This document shows, piece after piece, positions 1-12,421 of a DNA stretch of 64,000 bases. This DNA comes from Tetrahymena thermophila SB210 (taxonomy: Eukaryota > Ciliophora > Oligohymenophorea > Hymenostomatida > Tetrahymenidae). Position numbers and translations under genes: made by a program. The stretch lies in NCBI RefSeq assembly GCF_000189635.1, contig NW_002476554.1:919260-983259 (forward strand). Reading direction: 5' to 3'. A model generated the notes under the pieces. It searched no databases. It had not been told where the DNA came from and saw only the letters and a list, made by a program, of their open reading frames with translations. Within the stretch, counting starts at the first letter, position 1. Each line of letters begins with the position of its first letter.

Positions 1-507
1 AAAAATAACTTTTTAATGACTTTTATTTCATCCATTAATATAAATTAAAGTCAATTTTATATATATTATCAGCAGCTTTTGCTATCTAAATTTTTGAGCA
101 ATTTATTGATCTTTATTAAAAAATAAATATAAAAAAATAATTTTGATTTCTTGTAAATAATAACATTTTGAGTTGAGTATTTCATTATCAAATATTTAAA
201 TTTTGTTTTAAATTAAAAACGTAAAAGCATGTTTCTAAAAGAAAATGAAATCTACCAAGTCAAAGAATTTAATCATAAAATAAATATTATAGAATTTTGA
301 GTAAAATATTAGATTTTCTCTAAAAAATTCAAGTAAAATTCTTAATTATTAGATTTAATGCGTTTTATCTATTTTCATTTTGGGATCGTTTTAGAAAACT
401 TTCTAATAATATTCAAGTAATTTAATCAAATTAAATATAAACATTAATTATATCATTAGGAATCAAATAATCAATCAAATTATTTGTTTAGAAATAGCTC
501 AAATATT
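1..507. other. AT-rich non-coding DNA, left edge
   Basis: There is no convincing coding sequence, RNA gene or repeat here. The stretch is nearly pure A/T with TGA in all frames and serves as the upstream region of the phospholipase B-like gene. Confidence 0.6.
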
Positions 508-2857
508 ATGAATTTGAAATAAATTTTCTTTATAGTTTTCATAATTTCACTTGCCTCGTGCTAAGTTAAGTAGCTAGAAGATGAGTCAATTCAGTTTGAT
601 ACTTAAAACCTTAACTTGAATTATCTTTAATCATCAACTATTAAACTCGTGGCTATTAAAAAAGGTGATAGCTTTTTAGTATAATAAAATGATGATAACA
701 AGTACTCAGTCAATAAAAAGGAAGTCTGCGCAAGCATTGAATACTAAAAAACACTTAATGAAACAGGGTAAAAATTTTGAATTGTAATTTATATTTAATA
801 TTCTTTACTAATAAATTCAACAATAAATATCTAGATGGGATGTCATATTTTTAGATACAAATTAATCATTTAGTCCAGAAGAGTAGATGTAATGTGCTGG
901 ATTCTTAGAAGGTCTAGCTTCTAAATAAGCGATTGCTGACTTTTTGTTCAATATTTCATCCTAAAGAGGGTCAACAAAAGAATAATACAAAGCTTTTTTC
1001 ACAAATGTGTACAATAATCTACTTTCTAAAGCAAATAATCCTCCTAAAAATACTGAACAATATTGGAATACAGTAAATCTATCTATCTATTTTATATTAA
1101 TTTATTTAGATTAATAAATGTATTTTAATTTAGTGAAATTCTATTATCTAATATAATAAGGCTAAGTTGTTTTTGATACAATTAGTTGGTCTCAAAAACG
1201 GATACAATGCTTTAGAAAACAATGAAGACTCTAAACTCGAATTGTGGTAAATTTCTTTACCAAACATAGACGGATAAGCAGATGAAATAGATTAATTAAT
1301 TGCTTCAGGCAGTTAGGAGTTAGGAGTTAACTAACAGCAAATATTAGTTCATCAAAAAGCTAAACTTAGAAGACACATTAATCATAAAAGAAAAAATTCT
1401 CTTTTTGAGTGGGAGCAGAATGCCATGCATTCTAGATGCTCTGCTTTCTTTAAAATCCTTACAGCAGAATAAGCAAATGGCGCTAAAATTTTAAAAGATA
1501 TCTTTGCTTCTCATTCAACATGGGAGCCATTTTCTTCTATGAACAGAATCTACAAATTTTATAGGTTACCAAGTTTAATCAGTACACACTCTTGGGTTTA
1601 AATGTCAAGTTATCCAGGTAATTCAAATTTATTTCTTCTTCTAAAAGCTTTGTAAAATTATTATAAAAAACTAAAAATAATTTTTAAACTAATTAAAATT
1701 TGATAAGCTCAGTAATTAAAATAAAAAATTCATAATTAATTAATTATCTTTATGCTAAAATAATTCTAATGATTGATTATAAATATTAAGGGGCAATTAC
1801 TTCTACAGATGACTTTATTGTTAAAGAAGGGAAGTTTTTAGTAACTGAAACATCAATTTCTTCTTAGAACAGAGACACTGTATCTTCTTTAAGGGCCATA
1901 GATGTTGATATTCCTGATTTTATTAGAGTTTAGACAGCCACTAGTCTTTCTTAATCTGGTGTAATTAAATTTAATACATTAATGATTTTTAATAATATTT
2001 TCTTACATTTTTATTAAATATAGATGCAATGGGCGGAATATATGTCAAAATACGGGGCAGTAAAAATGTACTCATCGGAGTGGATGATTCTAGATTATTC
2101 AAAACTTCAAAAAGGAAAAGAAATTCCAAACAACTCTTTTATTGTGTTATCATCTTCATATGAATAGCAAATAATTGAAGATAAAACTTAAGAGCTGATA
2201 GTAAAATCTTTTAAAATTGAATTATATTTAATTTATTTTAAAAAATCATATAGGACAATACATATTTTGCTTCTTTCAATAATCCTCATAATAAAATAAT
2301 TAGAGATTACTTGGGTTACACGTAGGTTGAGTAATATAATGATCTTTTTAGTCTTAAATAAGATCCAAGAAACTTAATATTCAAGCATTTCCAAGCCAAA
2401 GCATAGTCAATTGAAAAAGTCAAATGGTTAATGCTCCATAACTCTTATAAAAAAAAACCTCTTGAGGGTGAACCCACATTTTAGTCTTCAGGTAAAAAAT
2501 ATAAAATTAGCTTAAATTAAATAATTTTTTTTAAATGAATAGTTGCTGCATTGGGTGCTCGTGGTGATATAGAAGGAGGATCTAATTTTGGAGAGGTAGA
2601 TGTCAAAGTAGTTAACATAGATCTTCTAAAGAATTTTTCAGTTGAAGCTATCAGTGGTAATTTCAGTTTTTTAAAGTTGTTAGTTAGTTAGATATTTATG
2701 TTAAAAAACCAATTTACTAAATATAATAGGCCCTTCTCACTAAGAGCAGCCTGTATTTATTTGGAAATAAAATGATAATGATAGACATTAGGGATAACCA
2801 ACTGCTTGGAATTTCGACTGGGGAACAATGTCTTTAAGTATGAAGAGCAGTTAGTGA
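508..2857 (+). CDS. phospholipase B-like (PLBD / lamina ancestor family) secreted or lysosomal hydrolase
   Basis: Eight exons with introns at 768-834, 1073-1160, 1618-1790, 1961-2023, 2201-2253, 2492-2542 and 2657-2729 give 593 residues in ciliate code, which fits the family. The N-terminus is a signal peptide: a short basic start, then a hydrophobic run ending near LASC, which fixes the start codon. Family landmarks follow in order: GWDVIF, AGFLEGLAS, EQYWNT, the RCSAFFKIL block, HSTW with RIYKFY, SSYPG and the C-terminal TAWNFDWGTMS. PLBD proteins are N-terminal-nucleophile amidase-like hydrolases made as precursors and cut just before a conserved Cys; the Cys of RCSAFFKIL is that residue. 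They act in lysosomes or outside the cell, and substrate is uncertain even in animals. The acceptor of intron 2 could lie a few bases later. The neighbouring centrin gene is unrelated. Confidence 0.93.
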
Positions 2858-3697
2858 GTAGTGAGTATAAAATCTTATAAATATTGATGAAAAAATTTTA
2901 ATTGAATAAATTTCTTAAAAATACAATACATTTATTAAATAAGAAATTAATTTATTTTTGCTTATGTTTAAAGATTACTAATTTGTTTATAAAATTAATA
3001 AATCTATTTAAAATAAATTAAATCTCTTTTTGATTGAGAATATTTTATAATTTAAAAAAAATTATTTATAAACAAAGTAATTACTAACTAACTAATAGTT
3101 AAATTGCATTTTTAAAATATACCAACAAAGTCATTTAATAATATCATTTTTATGATTAAATTTGTATTTTGTTCTTAAGAAAAATCTAATATATTATGAT
3201 TAAATTAATTTTTCACCAAAAGTTAATTTTATGGAGAGTATTTAAAAAATAAATTATATTTATTTTATATAATTTTTTTAGAAAAAAAAAAAAACATTTT
3301 CAATTAACCAAACAAGAAAAACTAATAGCCATTAATTTTTTAAGAGTTTTAAGATTTTCAAAGTTTATCAAAAGCATAAAAAAATTTATTTTAATTTATT
3401 AAATTAGCATAAATGTTGATTAAATATGATGATTTATTTTATTTTTATGATAAAATTAGATTAAATTAACAAAAAAAAAAAATATCTTAAATAATATAAG
3501 CAAAATAATAATAAATATGAGCAATTGTTCTTAATAAAATATTTTTTGATGAGATTAAAATTAGAGTGAGAGAAGTTTTATTTTTTGAAAATTTAATAAA
3601 ATACGCTTTAATTAAAGATATAATGTAGAAATATAGAAAATTTGTTTGATATTATAAATTAATCTTTATTTGCTTAAATAAAAGTAAGTCTTTCGTT
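2858..3697. other. intergenic, convergent 3' ends
   Basis: This is A/T-rich spacer between the 3' ends of the PLBD gene and the minus-strand centrin gene. I see no gene, RNA or repeat beyond A and T tracts. Confidence 0.6.
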
Positions 3698-4474
3698 TCA
3701 AATATTTGTGGCTCTTGTTAATACTTCTTGGAACTGGTCTCTGGTTACTACTCCTTCTCTTTATTTTAAATTTAAAAAATGCACAAATTAATTATGAAAT
3801 CTTTACACTTAAGAATAAATTTTACTTTGTTGACTTATTTGCTTCTAAAATCATAAGCTTTAATTCATCATCGCTCATTGTTTCTCCTAATTCCATTGCA
3901 ATTTCTTTAAGGTTGTCAAAAGTAATTGCTGTTGAATTATTTTTGGCAAACAAATTAAATGCTCTCTCTATTTCTGCATCTGATTCTTTTTCATTCTACA
4001 TTTAATTAACTTTAATAAAAGTAAATGCTTATTTATTATTAATTACCATTTTGGCAGTCATAATCTAAAGAAATTCTGTATAATCTATAGTATTTTAATT
4101 TTCTTTTTCCTTCTATTCACTATTCAAATCAGAAACAAGTTTTTTGATTTCATCCTTTTTAGGCTCGAATCCCAATGCTCTTAATGCAACATTTAATTCC
4201 TTAATATCTATAGTACCTGTTTGTTTTAGATTTAAAATGTTTATAATTTCGATAATTTACTATTTAATCATTCTACCTGAACCATCAACATCAAACAAAT
4301 CAAATGCTTCTTTAATGTCTTTTTTTTATTTTTCTGTCAATTCCTATCTAAAAGCCTCCTTACTCTTTAGCTTTTTATTACCCTTTGCTTTGTTATCTTT
4401 ACCCTTTGAAAAATATTAGTAAAATCAATATCTTTTTCTTTTAAATATCAATTTACTTTAGCAATTGAAGCCAT
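3698..4474 (-). CDS. divergent centrin (EF-hand protein)
   Basis: Read on the minus strand, five exons (introns 4404-4456, 4217-4276, 3996-4046, 3759-3825) give 181 residues. The short Lys-rich N-terminus leads into [18 protein letters not shown] and [10 protein letters not shown], which are diagnostic of centrins rather than calmodulin. Centrins are Ca2+-binding proteins of basal bodies and contractile cortical fibres, and ciliates carry many paralogs. Only the first EF-hand loop (DVDGSGTIDIKE) looks able to bind Ca2+. Loop 2 is stretched and lacks the acidic pattern, loop 3 reads [12 protein letters not shown], and loop 4 ([15 protein letters not shown]) lacks the acidic side chains. The second intron is 60 nt with no TGA, so retaining it would keep frame; splicing is chosen because it restores a perfect EF loop. 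Open frames on the opposite strand here are shadows. Confidence 0.9.
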
Positions 4475-5492
4475 ATCTATCTATCTAATTATTTTTAAAT
4501 TCTCTTTGTTTCAAAACTTAATTTTAAAATACTAAAAAATATATAAACAAAAAATAGATAAGAGTTGTTTATTTGTTTGTTTGTTTGATTGACTGAATAA
4601 TTAATTATTCATAGATTGGTAATTAAGATATAATATAACTACCTTTTTCTAAGCAACCAGAATATATTGAGATTTATTTATAAAATCTACCTATTTTTTT
4701 TACTTCAATTATTAAAGTTTTGTTTTTAAACAAAATTTCAAATAAATCAAACATTTAAAAACATAAAAAAATAAAATTCAAAACACTTCATAATACTATT
4801 TACTTTATTTATAAACTCTTTTTAGCTATGATTGGATGAATTTTTACTTAGAATTTTATTCTGTTTTATGTAAATAATTTTAATGTTGGCAAAATAAAAT
4901 AATTAAAAGTTATTTTTAAATACTTTTTATTACTTTACATAAAAAAAGTTTGCAATTAAATTTATTTTACTTTCAAGTTTCTAAAAAGTGATTTTTGTAA
5001 TGAAAAACATGATTTGAAAAAAAATAATTTAAATGGTGTTTAATTGTTTTGTAGTATTCCATTTTTAAAATAGAAATATGAAAAAAAAAATCGAAAAAGC
5101 CAATTAATTAATCCCTCCATAGTTTAAAATATAAGGTCAAAAGAGTAATGTTTTTATATGATTAAATCAAGTCAAAAAAAGCTAATAATATCGATAATTG
5201 AATGAATGAATGACTGTTATTTTGGAAACATTTTAGTATTTTTCTATGCATTTTTTAAATAAGATTTTTGTTTCAGATCAAAAAAATATTAAGGATTTGT
5301 ATTTGTCATTTGTAAATTAGGAAATATCATACTAATAAATAAAGTAAAGGCGAAAAGAAATCTATACAGAAATTTTATTAAAAATTAATTAATTATTCAA
5401 TCACTCATTAAAACTATAATTAAATTAACTTAAATTCAGGTTAAACATAGACATTAAACAGCATTTAAAGCCAGCAAATACCCAAAAAATTA
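4475..5492. other. divergent intergenic region
   Basis: About 1 kb of A/T-rich DNA between the centrin start and the phospholipase D start. It must hold both promoters, but no recognisable element, RNA gene or repeat is visible. Confidence 0.55.
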
Positions 5493-8400
5493 ATGATGGG
5501 AGATAAGCAAAGCTAGTAAGTTAGCATCTTTCTTCCTGAATAAAATGGATAAAACTTATACCATGATTAAAATTAGCCTTAAAATAAAAATATTGACAAG
5601 ATTAGGCAACAAGAATCTACCTTTTCACCAAATAAAAAAATAGCAACAAGCGTAAAGCAATCTAATTTTAAAGGTGTAGAATAATCTAATATAGTTAGAA
5701 CAGAAACTGGAATCAAGTAAAATGAAATTCTATTCACTGAACATTCTGGTGTTCCTCATCAAAATATAAAAAGCGGTGTATAAGATGAATAAAGAGAAAG
5801 AGCTGTCAATGTTAAATGTTTGAAAATTTAGAGAATGGAATATTTTATTTAGCAATTGCAGCTTTAACTTCTAAAAGAAAAGTTAAAATAGAGTTTCTTA
5901 AATGAGGCCGTGTTCTTTTTAGAAGTAAGCGTCTATAGTCTGAAAGGTTTGGGAGAATAAACATACAGGTTAAGGAGAATATATCAAGATTTTAAAACTT
6001 TAGAGAAAAATGTAAATAAAACAATTAACTGTCTGAATAATTAACTTACAAGATAATCTTTAAATTTAAATAAATAAAATAGCTAATATAGGAAAATAAC
6101 ACAAAAAAGCTTAATATGAACTTGCCACCATTTCCATTTTAGAAAGATCCAAAAAATTTATTTGATAAAGAAATCTTTTTGAAGGTAATCAATCAATCAT
6201 TAATTCGTTAAATAAAATTTGAATATTCCCTTTACAATATTTATCTCAAATTAAATTAATAAAGCTGCAAATAAATTTTTTTGTAAGATTAATAAATAAA
6301 TAAATTAAGAAATAGAAACTCTTCAATAAATTATCTACTTACATTCATTATTTATATATTATCAATAAAATAAATAAATAAATTAAGATAGGAGAGTATC
6401 TTTAAGTCTTGTGTCAGAATAGTAAAATTGTAGATACAGACACATTTTGGTAGTTTTTCGAAATATCAAGCAATTTTCATTAAGGAGTAGTAAAAGTAAA
6501 GGAGACTTTTATAAAAAAGAGGAGTGGTGGAAGATTTAAAAAGTAATGCAGAGGTTGCTGTCATACTTGGTCAGTTAGATATTTGGCTATTACTTCTGAA
6601 GGATTGATGTATTCTAAATGTAAAAACTTAATTATTTATTTTATATATTTATTCATGCATTCTTTCATATAAATTATTGGTGATTTCATTTTAATCTAAA
6701 CAGCAAATAGAGGTTTAAACAGCAATATTAGAGAAATATTGTTGTTTGATCAAAATTTTAACATGGAATATGGAAAATTTTAAACTGGAAAAGAAATGGG
6801 TATTGTCATCACTACGTCTACAAGAAAAGTTAGATTAGAATGCTACTCTTAGTTTCATTTTTACGATGTCTTAGCTGCCTGTAAAGAAGCTATCTCCCTC
6901 TCTCCCTATATTGAAATTCATAGATTTGATTCTTTTGCACCAGAAAGAAAAGATGCTGAATGCAAATGGTTTGTAGATGGATTTGTAATTTTAATTTTAA
7001 TAAAATATTAATTAATTCAAATTTTTTAATTGTTTGTTAGGATTATTTCAAAGACCTTTATTACGATTTAAAAAATGCTAAATCTAGCGTGTATATTACA
7101 GATTGGTGGCTTTCACCTGAAAATTATTTATTGAGACCTGTTGGTGAAGTAATTTTTCTAAAAAATGAATGTTTGAATTAATTAGAAATTAAGAAAGATA
7201 TTTTAAAAGAATAAAAATTTATTTAAAAAGGTAACAAATCAAGAAAGTAGATTAGACAGAGTTTTATAAAGTTTAGGAGAAAAGGGAGTTAATATCATGA
7301 TTATACTGTACAAAGAGCCAACAATAGCACTTACTTTAGATTCTGCTCATACTAAATAACACTTAAAATCATTAAGCAATAACATAGTAATTATGAGGCA
7401 TCCAGATTATATTTTGCCTTTTTTGTGGTCTCACCATGAAAAAATGGTTATCATAGATCAGCAAATAGGTTATTTAGGAGGACTAGATTTGTGCTATGGA
7501 AGATTTGATACTCAAAATCATCATTTAAGCGATTTACCTGTCCCAGAATAAAATGAATAAATGGTATTTTTCCCAGGTAAAATTTGATTTATTTGTATAG
7601 AAATAAATTTTATCTCTATTTTAATTAGGAATTGATTATTCTAATGCACGTTAAAAAGATTTCGAAAATGTAAAAAATCATACAGTCAGTAACATTGACA
7701 GACAAAAACAAATTAGAATGCCATGGCATGATGTTGCAATGAAGGTTGTTGGAGAACCTGTTAAAGACATGGTTCGTCACTTCATACAATATTGGAATTT
7801 TTGCAAGGTAGAACAGAATATTTTTTTGAAATTCAAAATATAAACATTTTAAATTAATTTATCAAATTAATTAAATTATTAATTAATTAAAGGTGGATAT
7901 TTACTCAAAAGATAAGAAAAATATTGCTTAAATTATTCCAAAAAAGCACAAGTAGCAAGAAGAAGATTAGAAAAATAAAAAACCATAGTTATCTAAAATG
8001 AGAAATAAATTGTAAGGTGTAATAAGCACGTTCACAAAAAAAATGAAAAATAAATTAAATCTTTTAGATTCTAATGATAAACTTAATAATTAATAAATGT
8101 AAAATGAAACTATGAAAGGCTAACCAGGATAACGTAGATTCATGTAATATTTAGCAGAACTTAAAAAAATTCCAAGTGAGAAAAATTTGTAAAATATAGA
8201 AAACTAAGATTAAGAGCAATAAAAATTAATTTAACCTGAAAAAAATAAAGATAATATTAGCAAGCATGAAAACACTCAACAATAGCAACAACAGCAACAA
8301 CAACAACAACTTAACTATAATTCTAAGGATAAAAGAAATTCAATTAGAGATTCAGAAATAATAATTGATAAAGCCGATGTATTTGAATAAAAAATGTAAA

Positions 8401-10948
8401 AAATTAAAAAAACCTAAACAAATATTGCATTCATGATTGAAGAAATGTCAGAAGTAGATAGCGAAATACAAAGTAGCAAAATTAAAGTTCAATAATAACA
8501 GAATGCTCACTTGAAAGTAAATGCAGTACCAGAAAGTAAAAAAATTTCTATATTTTTGATTTCAATTTTATCAATAAATTATGAAAATGGCAATTAAGTT
8601 TTTTAATTATCAAATTTCCTTGGTTTTTTAAATGAAAATAACACAAATTCAAGTCTATCAAATCTTAATTTTATTTAATAAGCATATCATACATAATTAA
8701 TTTTTGAAATAATCAATGGTGGGATTAGTGAAACAAATTTTAATTAAAACAATTAAACATTTAATTGTGAAAGCTAAAATTTTTAAAATTAAAAAATAAA
8801 AAATTTTTACTTACCCTCACCCCTTAATTACAGTTAATTAAAAAAATATGCTGAGCTGCAATAAATAAATTATTTTCTTTTTTAGAAATTTTTATTAAAT
8901 ACTTTAAAAAACTATTTTTATTTAATTATTTATAAAATTAAGGTATTTCAATTGAGTAAATGGAAGGAATAGAAGAATTTTTTGAAGGAGAAAATATTAA
9001 TCCTATTATAAGATATAATAATAAAATGCCAAACTGTAGTAAATTAAAAATTTAAGAAATTAAAAATGAGTTAGAGCCAGAGGAACTATAAGTAGTATAG
9101 CTATAAAAGAAAGAGTCAAAAACATTAAAAAAGATTTTTGCAAGGAAAAAAAATAGAGCAGATAGTAATTCTGAAAAAGTTATAACTATTGGTATAAACT
9201 TGATAGAGAAAATAGACAATTTGACTGATGATGATGAAGAAATTAACTTCTTTCAATTCAATGGCAATGATTAAAATGTATAAATTTTATTATAATAATG
9301 TAATAAATAATATTTACTTCCTTCTAAAAATAGATTTAAGTTTCTGAAATAATTGAATAAGGATAACCTATTTCAAATAATAATGCAGCTAATAATGCAA
9401 ATAACATCAATCCTAACAGTATTTCTCTCAACAATACTGGAGTAGTCAAAAAACCTAGTCTTTGGAAAACAAAAGTTTAAGAAAAATTAACATCTGTAAA
9501 AAAATCTCCCTAATTATAATCTTAAACAACTAACTTAGTAACTAACTTAATAGATTAAAAATAATAAAATTAAATTGATTTTACTAAATAAAGTACGAAG
9601 CAGAGCAGATAGAGAAAAGCAAAATTAACTTAAATTTTGTTAGATATGATCAATCTGGTAGTTGCAAATGTCAGATGCTAAGAAGTGGTTCTAGTTGGAG
9701 TTTAGGACTTAAACCAGATCACACTGAATTAAGTATATAAATAGCTTACATATAATTAATAGCTCAAGCTCAAAGCTTTATCTATATCGAAAATTAATTC
9801 TTTATATCATGTACTGCAGGTAGTGTAGTTAAAAATTAAATTGCATAAGCTCTCATCGATAGAATTTTGTTAGCTGACAAAAAAGGAGAAGACTTTTTCG
9901 TATGCGTTGTTATGCCACTGCTTCCAGTAAATTAAATTTATTAAATTTCCATTCACTAATATTTAAAAAAATGTAAGTAGTCCAAATCTTATATTAAAAT
10001 CTGATCATATTTTACAAATATAAATTTCCTATAAGAGAGGTGTTTTGATCAAGTAATATATGAGAAGAATATGACTTAATTAATTTTTCTCAAAACATTT
10101 AATTAAAAATTCTAGATTTGATGATTAATTAGGTTTAAAAAGTATAGAGATCTAAAATTTTTCAGAAATTAAATTTTATAAAGCAAACAAATTATCTGAA
10201 TTCTTTTACTTTAATTAAGAAAAAAATTTAATTTAATTTTTCAATAGTAATTAGTAATATGCTAAATAAATTTGACTTAGAACAAACCCAAGTTTTAATT
10301 TATTTTTAGCTTTATTTTCAGTTTTAAGGAATTAAATTTAAAACTATTTTAAATAATAGATAAATAAAATCTTATCACTCTAATGGATTTTTAATTGTTA
10401 TTAAAGAACCCTAATTTAAACTTTTTATTAATTTTTTTTATCTGCTAAAATTTATTGAAATTATTTTACTTAATTTTATTTATTGGTTTAAAGCAATTGA
10501 TGCAGTTTAAAAGTTATTTTTATAAATTTTATATTTAAATGAAATCAAATGTAAAAAACTTAGGGTTTTGCTGGAGAAGTAAATGATTCGAATGCAGCTG
10601 TAATGAAATGCTAACTTCATTGGGAGTATTTTACTATTAGCAGAGGAGGTGGGTCAATATACGAAGTTCTAAAATAGCATGTTAAAGATCCATTTAAATA
10701 TATAAAATTTTTTGGACTTAGAAATCATGGAGTGCTAAATAACACAGTAAAAATATAAAAAACTTAAAATAAACTAAATATTATTTTACACTAAAAGCCA
10801 TACTCAGAAATTATTTACGTCCATTCAAAACTTATGATTGTTGATGATAAATTTGTTATCATAGGGAGTGCTAATATTAATGATAGATCTATGTGTGGAA
10901 CTAGAGACTCAGAAATTGCTGTATTTATATTAGATGATTTTTATCTCT

Positions 10949-10988
<40 letters not shown>

Positions 10989-11634
10989 GATTTATAATTT
11001 TTAAAATTTAAATCTTTAAAATTATGACTTTTTTTAAATTTGCTTGATAAATTTTTTGTTGAAATATATATTTATATAATAAACTAAATAACTAATGTAT
11101 ATATATTTCATCAATCTAGATGATTGTTGAAGATACTAAAAAAGTTAGTTGCAAATTAAATGGAAAGTATGTTATGTTAAACTAATTTGCTCATACATTT
11201 AGGATGTCTCTCTATTAAGAACATTTTGGATTGACAGAATCAGAGGCCGAAGATCCATTAAATCCTTAACTTCTAAGCTTAATTTCAGAAAGAGCTAAAG
11301 TAAATATTTATAACCAAAGTTTTATACTTTATTTTCATTTTTTATAATTAAGAAAAATACAGAAATATACAGAGAGGTATTTAGATGCTATCCAGATGAT
11401 TAAGTCACTTATTTGAACTAATTAGAACCATGGCAGAAAGAAAGAAAACCAGAAAATTACAATGAATTAAAAGATTAAATTAAAGGTCATGCAGTTGAGC
11501 TACCTTTAGATTTTTTAAAAAATGAAAATTTAAATTTTACTATTCGTTAGAAAGAGTATTTTGTACCAGTGTAGTCATTCTTGTAAGCGACCTGGAAAGC
11601 CATCCAACACTCATTCACATTTTTCATTTGCTGA
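5493..11634 (+). CDS. phospholipase D, PX-PH-HKD type
   Basis: Phospholipase D hydrolyses phosphatidylcholine to phosphatidic acid and choline. The order is: a Q/N-rich N-terminus; a PX domain ([20 protein letters not shown], near 5940-6010); a PH domain ([18 protein letters not shown]); the first HKD motif HHEKMVIID near 7435; LRSGSSWS and IYIENQFF near 9690-9790; and the second HKD motif VHSKLMIVD near 10822 followed by [10 protein letters not shown]. Both HKD motifs keep His, Lys and Asp, so the enzyme should be active. A Q/N-rich insertion of several hundred residues, with a polyglutamine run near 8280, lies between the HKD halves. The last residues are FTFFIC then TGA. Introns include a 637-nt one (9927-10563) and one with an ATTT microsatellite (10921-11119). 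The acceptor near 6390 is uncertain. PX and PH domains suggest phosphoinositide-directed membrane binding. Confidence 0.92.
10948..10987. repeat. (ATTT)n microsatellite in a PLD intron
   Basis: About ten consecutive TTTA units lie inside the intron that runs from 10921 to 11119 of the phospholipase D gene. It is non-coding once the exon junction EIA-MIVED is recognised. Confidence 0.9.
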
Positions 11635-12421
11635 TGAGGTTGAGTTTTCCAGATGAAAACCCTACTATTTTCTTTCTTTTTTTATTTTTTCTTTTTTAAT
11701 TTTCTTATTATTTCTATTTTTGAAAATTAAATTAATTATTTAGTTTTAGCAAGAATTTAAAATATTTATTTAATTAATTAATTGTTCAAAAGTGTTTTAT
11801 TACCCATTTAATTTTTTGTTTTTTTGAGAAAAAAGTTATAAAATAAATTTATTTTACAATCAAAATTGAATAAAATAAATTTAGGTTTATTATTTTTATT
11901 GGTAATGAATTAATTTAAGCTTATTTAGCATTTTAAGCTTAAGCTGAATATAATTTTTAAATTAAAATTACTTTTTAATAAACAAGTGTTTTGAATTGCT
12001 AAATTAATTTTATCAAAAAGCAGAAATGTTTTTTGATAATAAAAGAATCTACTTTCTTTACAAATGTGAATAAATTATAAAATTAAAACTACAAATTAAC
12101 TTTTTCGTTTTAGTTTTAAAATAATTTTTTGCAAATCATTTAAGAAAAAGAGGAAATTTATATTTTTTATTAAAAAAATAAGATTTAGTGAATATAAATA
12201 TAATCCAACTAAATTTAGATATTATAAACGAGCACAATGCATTAAAATGTTAATTAATTAACGTACCAATAAATCCTAATTAATATTGCTTGATATATAA
12301 TAAATACCTAAAGTAGCAGTATTTGAGTGAAATTAATAGAAGAATCAAAAAAGATAATTTAATTAAAAATAATTATTATTAAGAATCTACCTTAAACACA
12401 TTAAAATCACCTCAAAAATCA
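11635..12421. other. intergenic region
   Basis: A/T-rich spacer between the PLD stop and the DRS1 start. No gene, repeat or RNA could be recognised. Confidence 0.6.

Noticed and set aside
4167..4185. CTCGAATCCCA considered as a tRNA T-arm
   Set aside because: It is the complement of the conserved GFEP codons of the centrin gene, and no cloverleaf forms around it.
3706..4419. Plus-strand open frames of about 90-100 codons
   Set aside because: They are shadows of the minus-strand centrin exons, whose protein is clearly recognisable.
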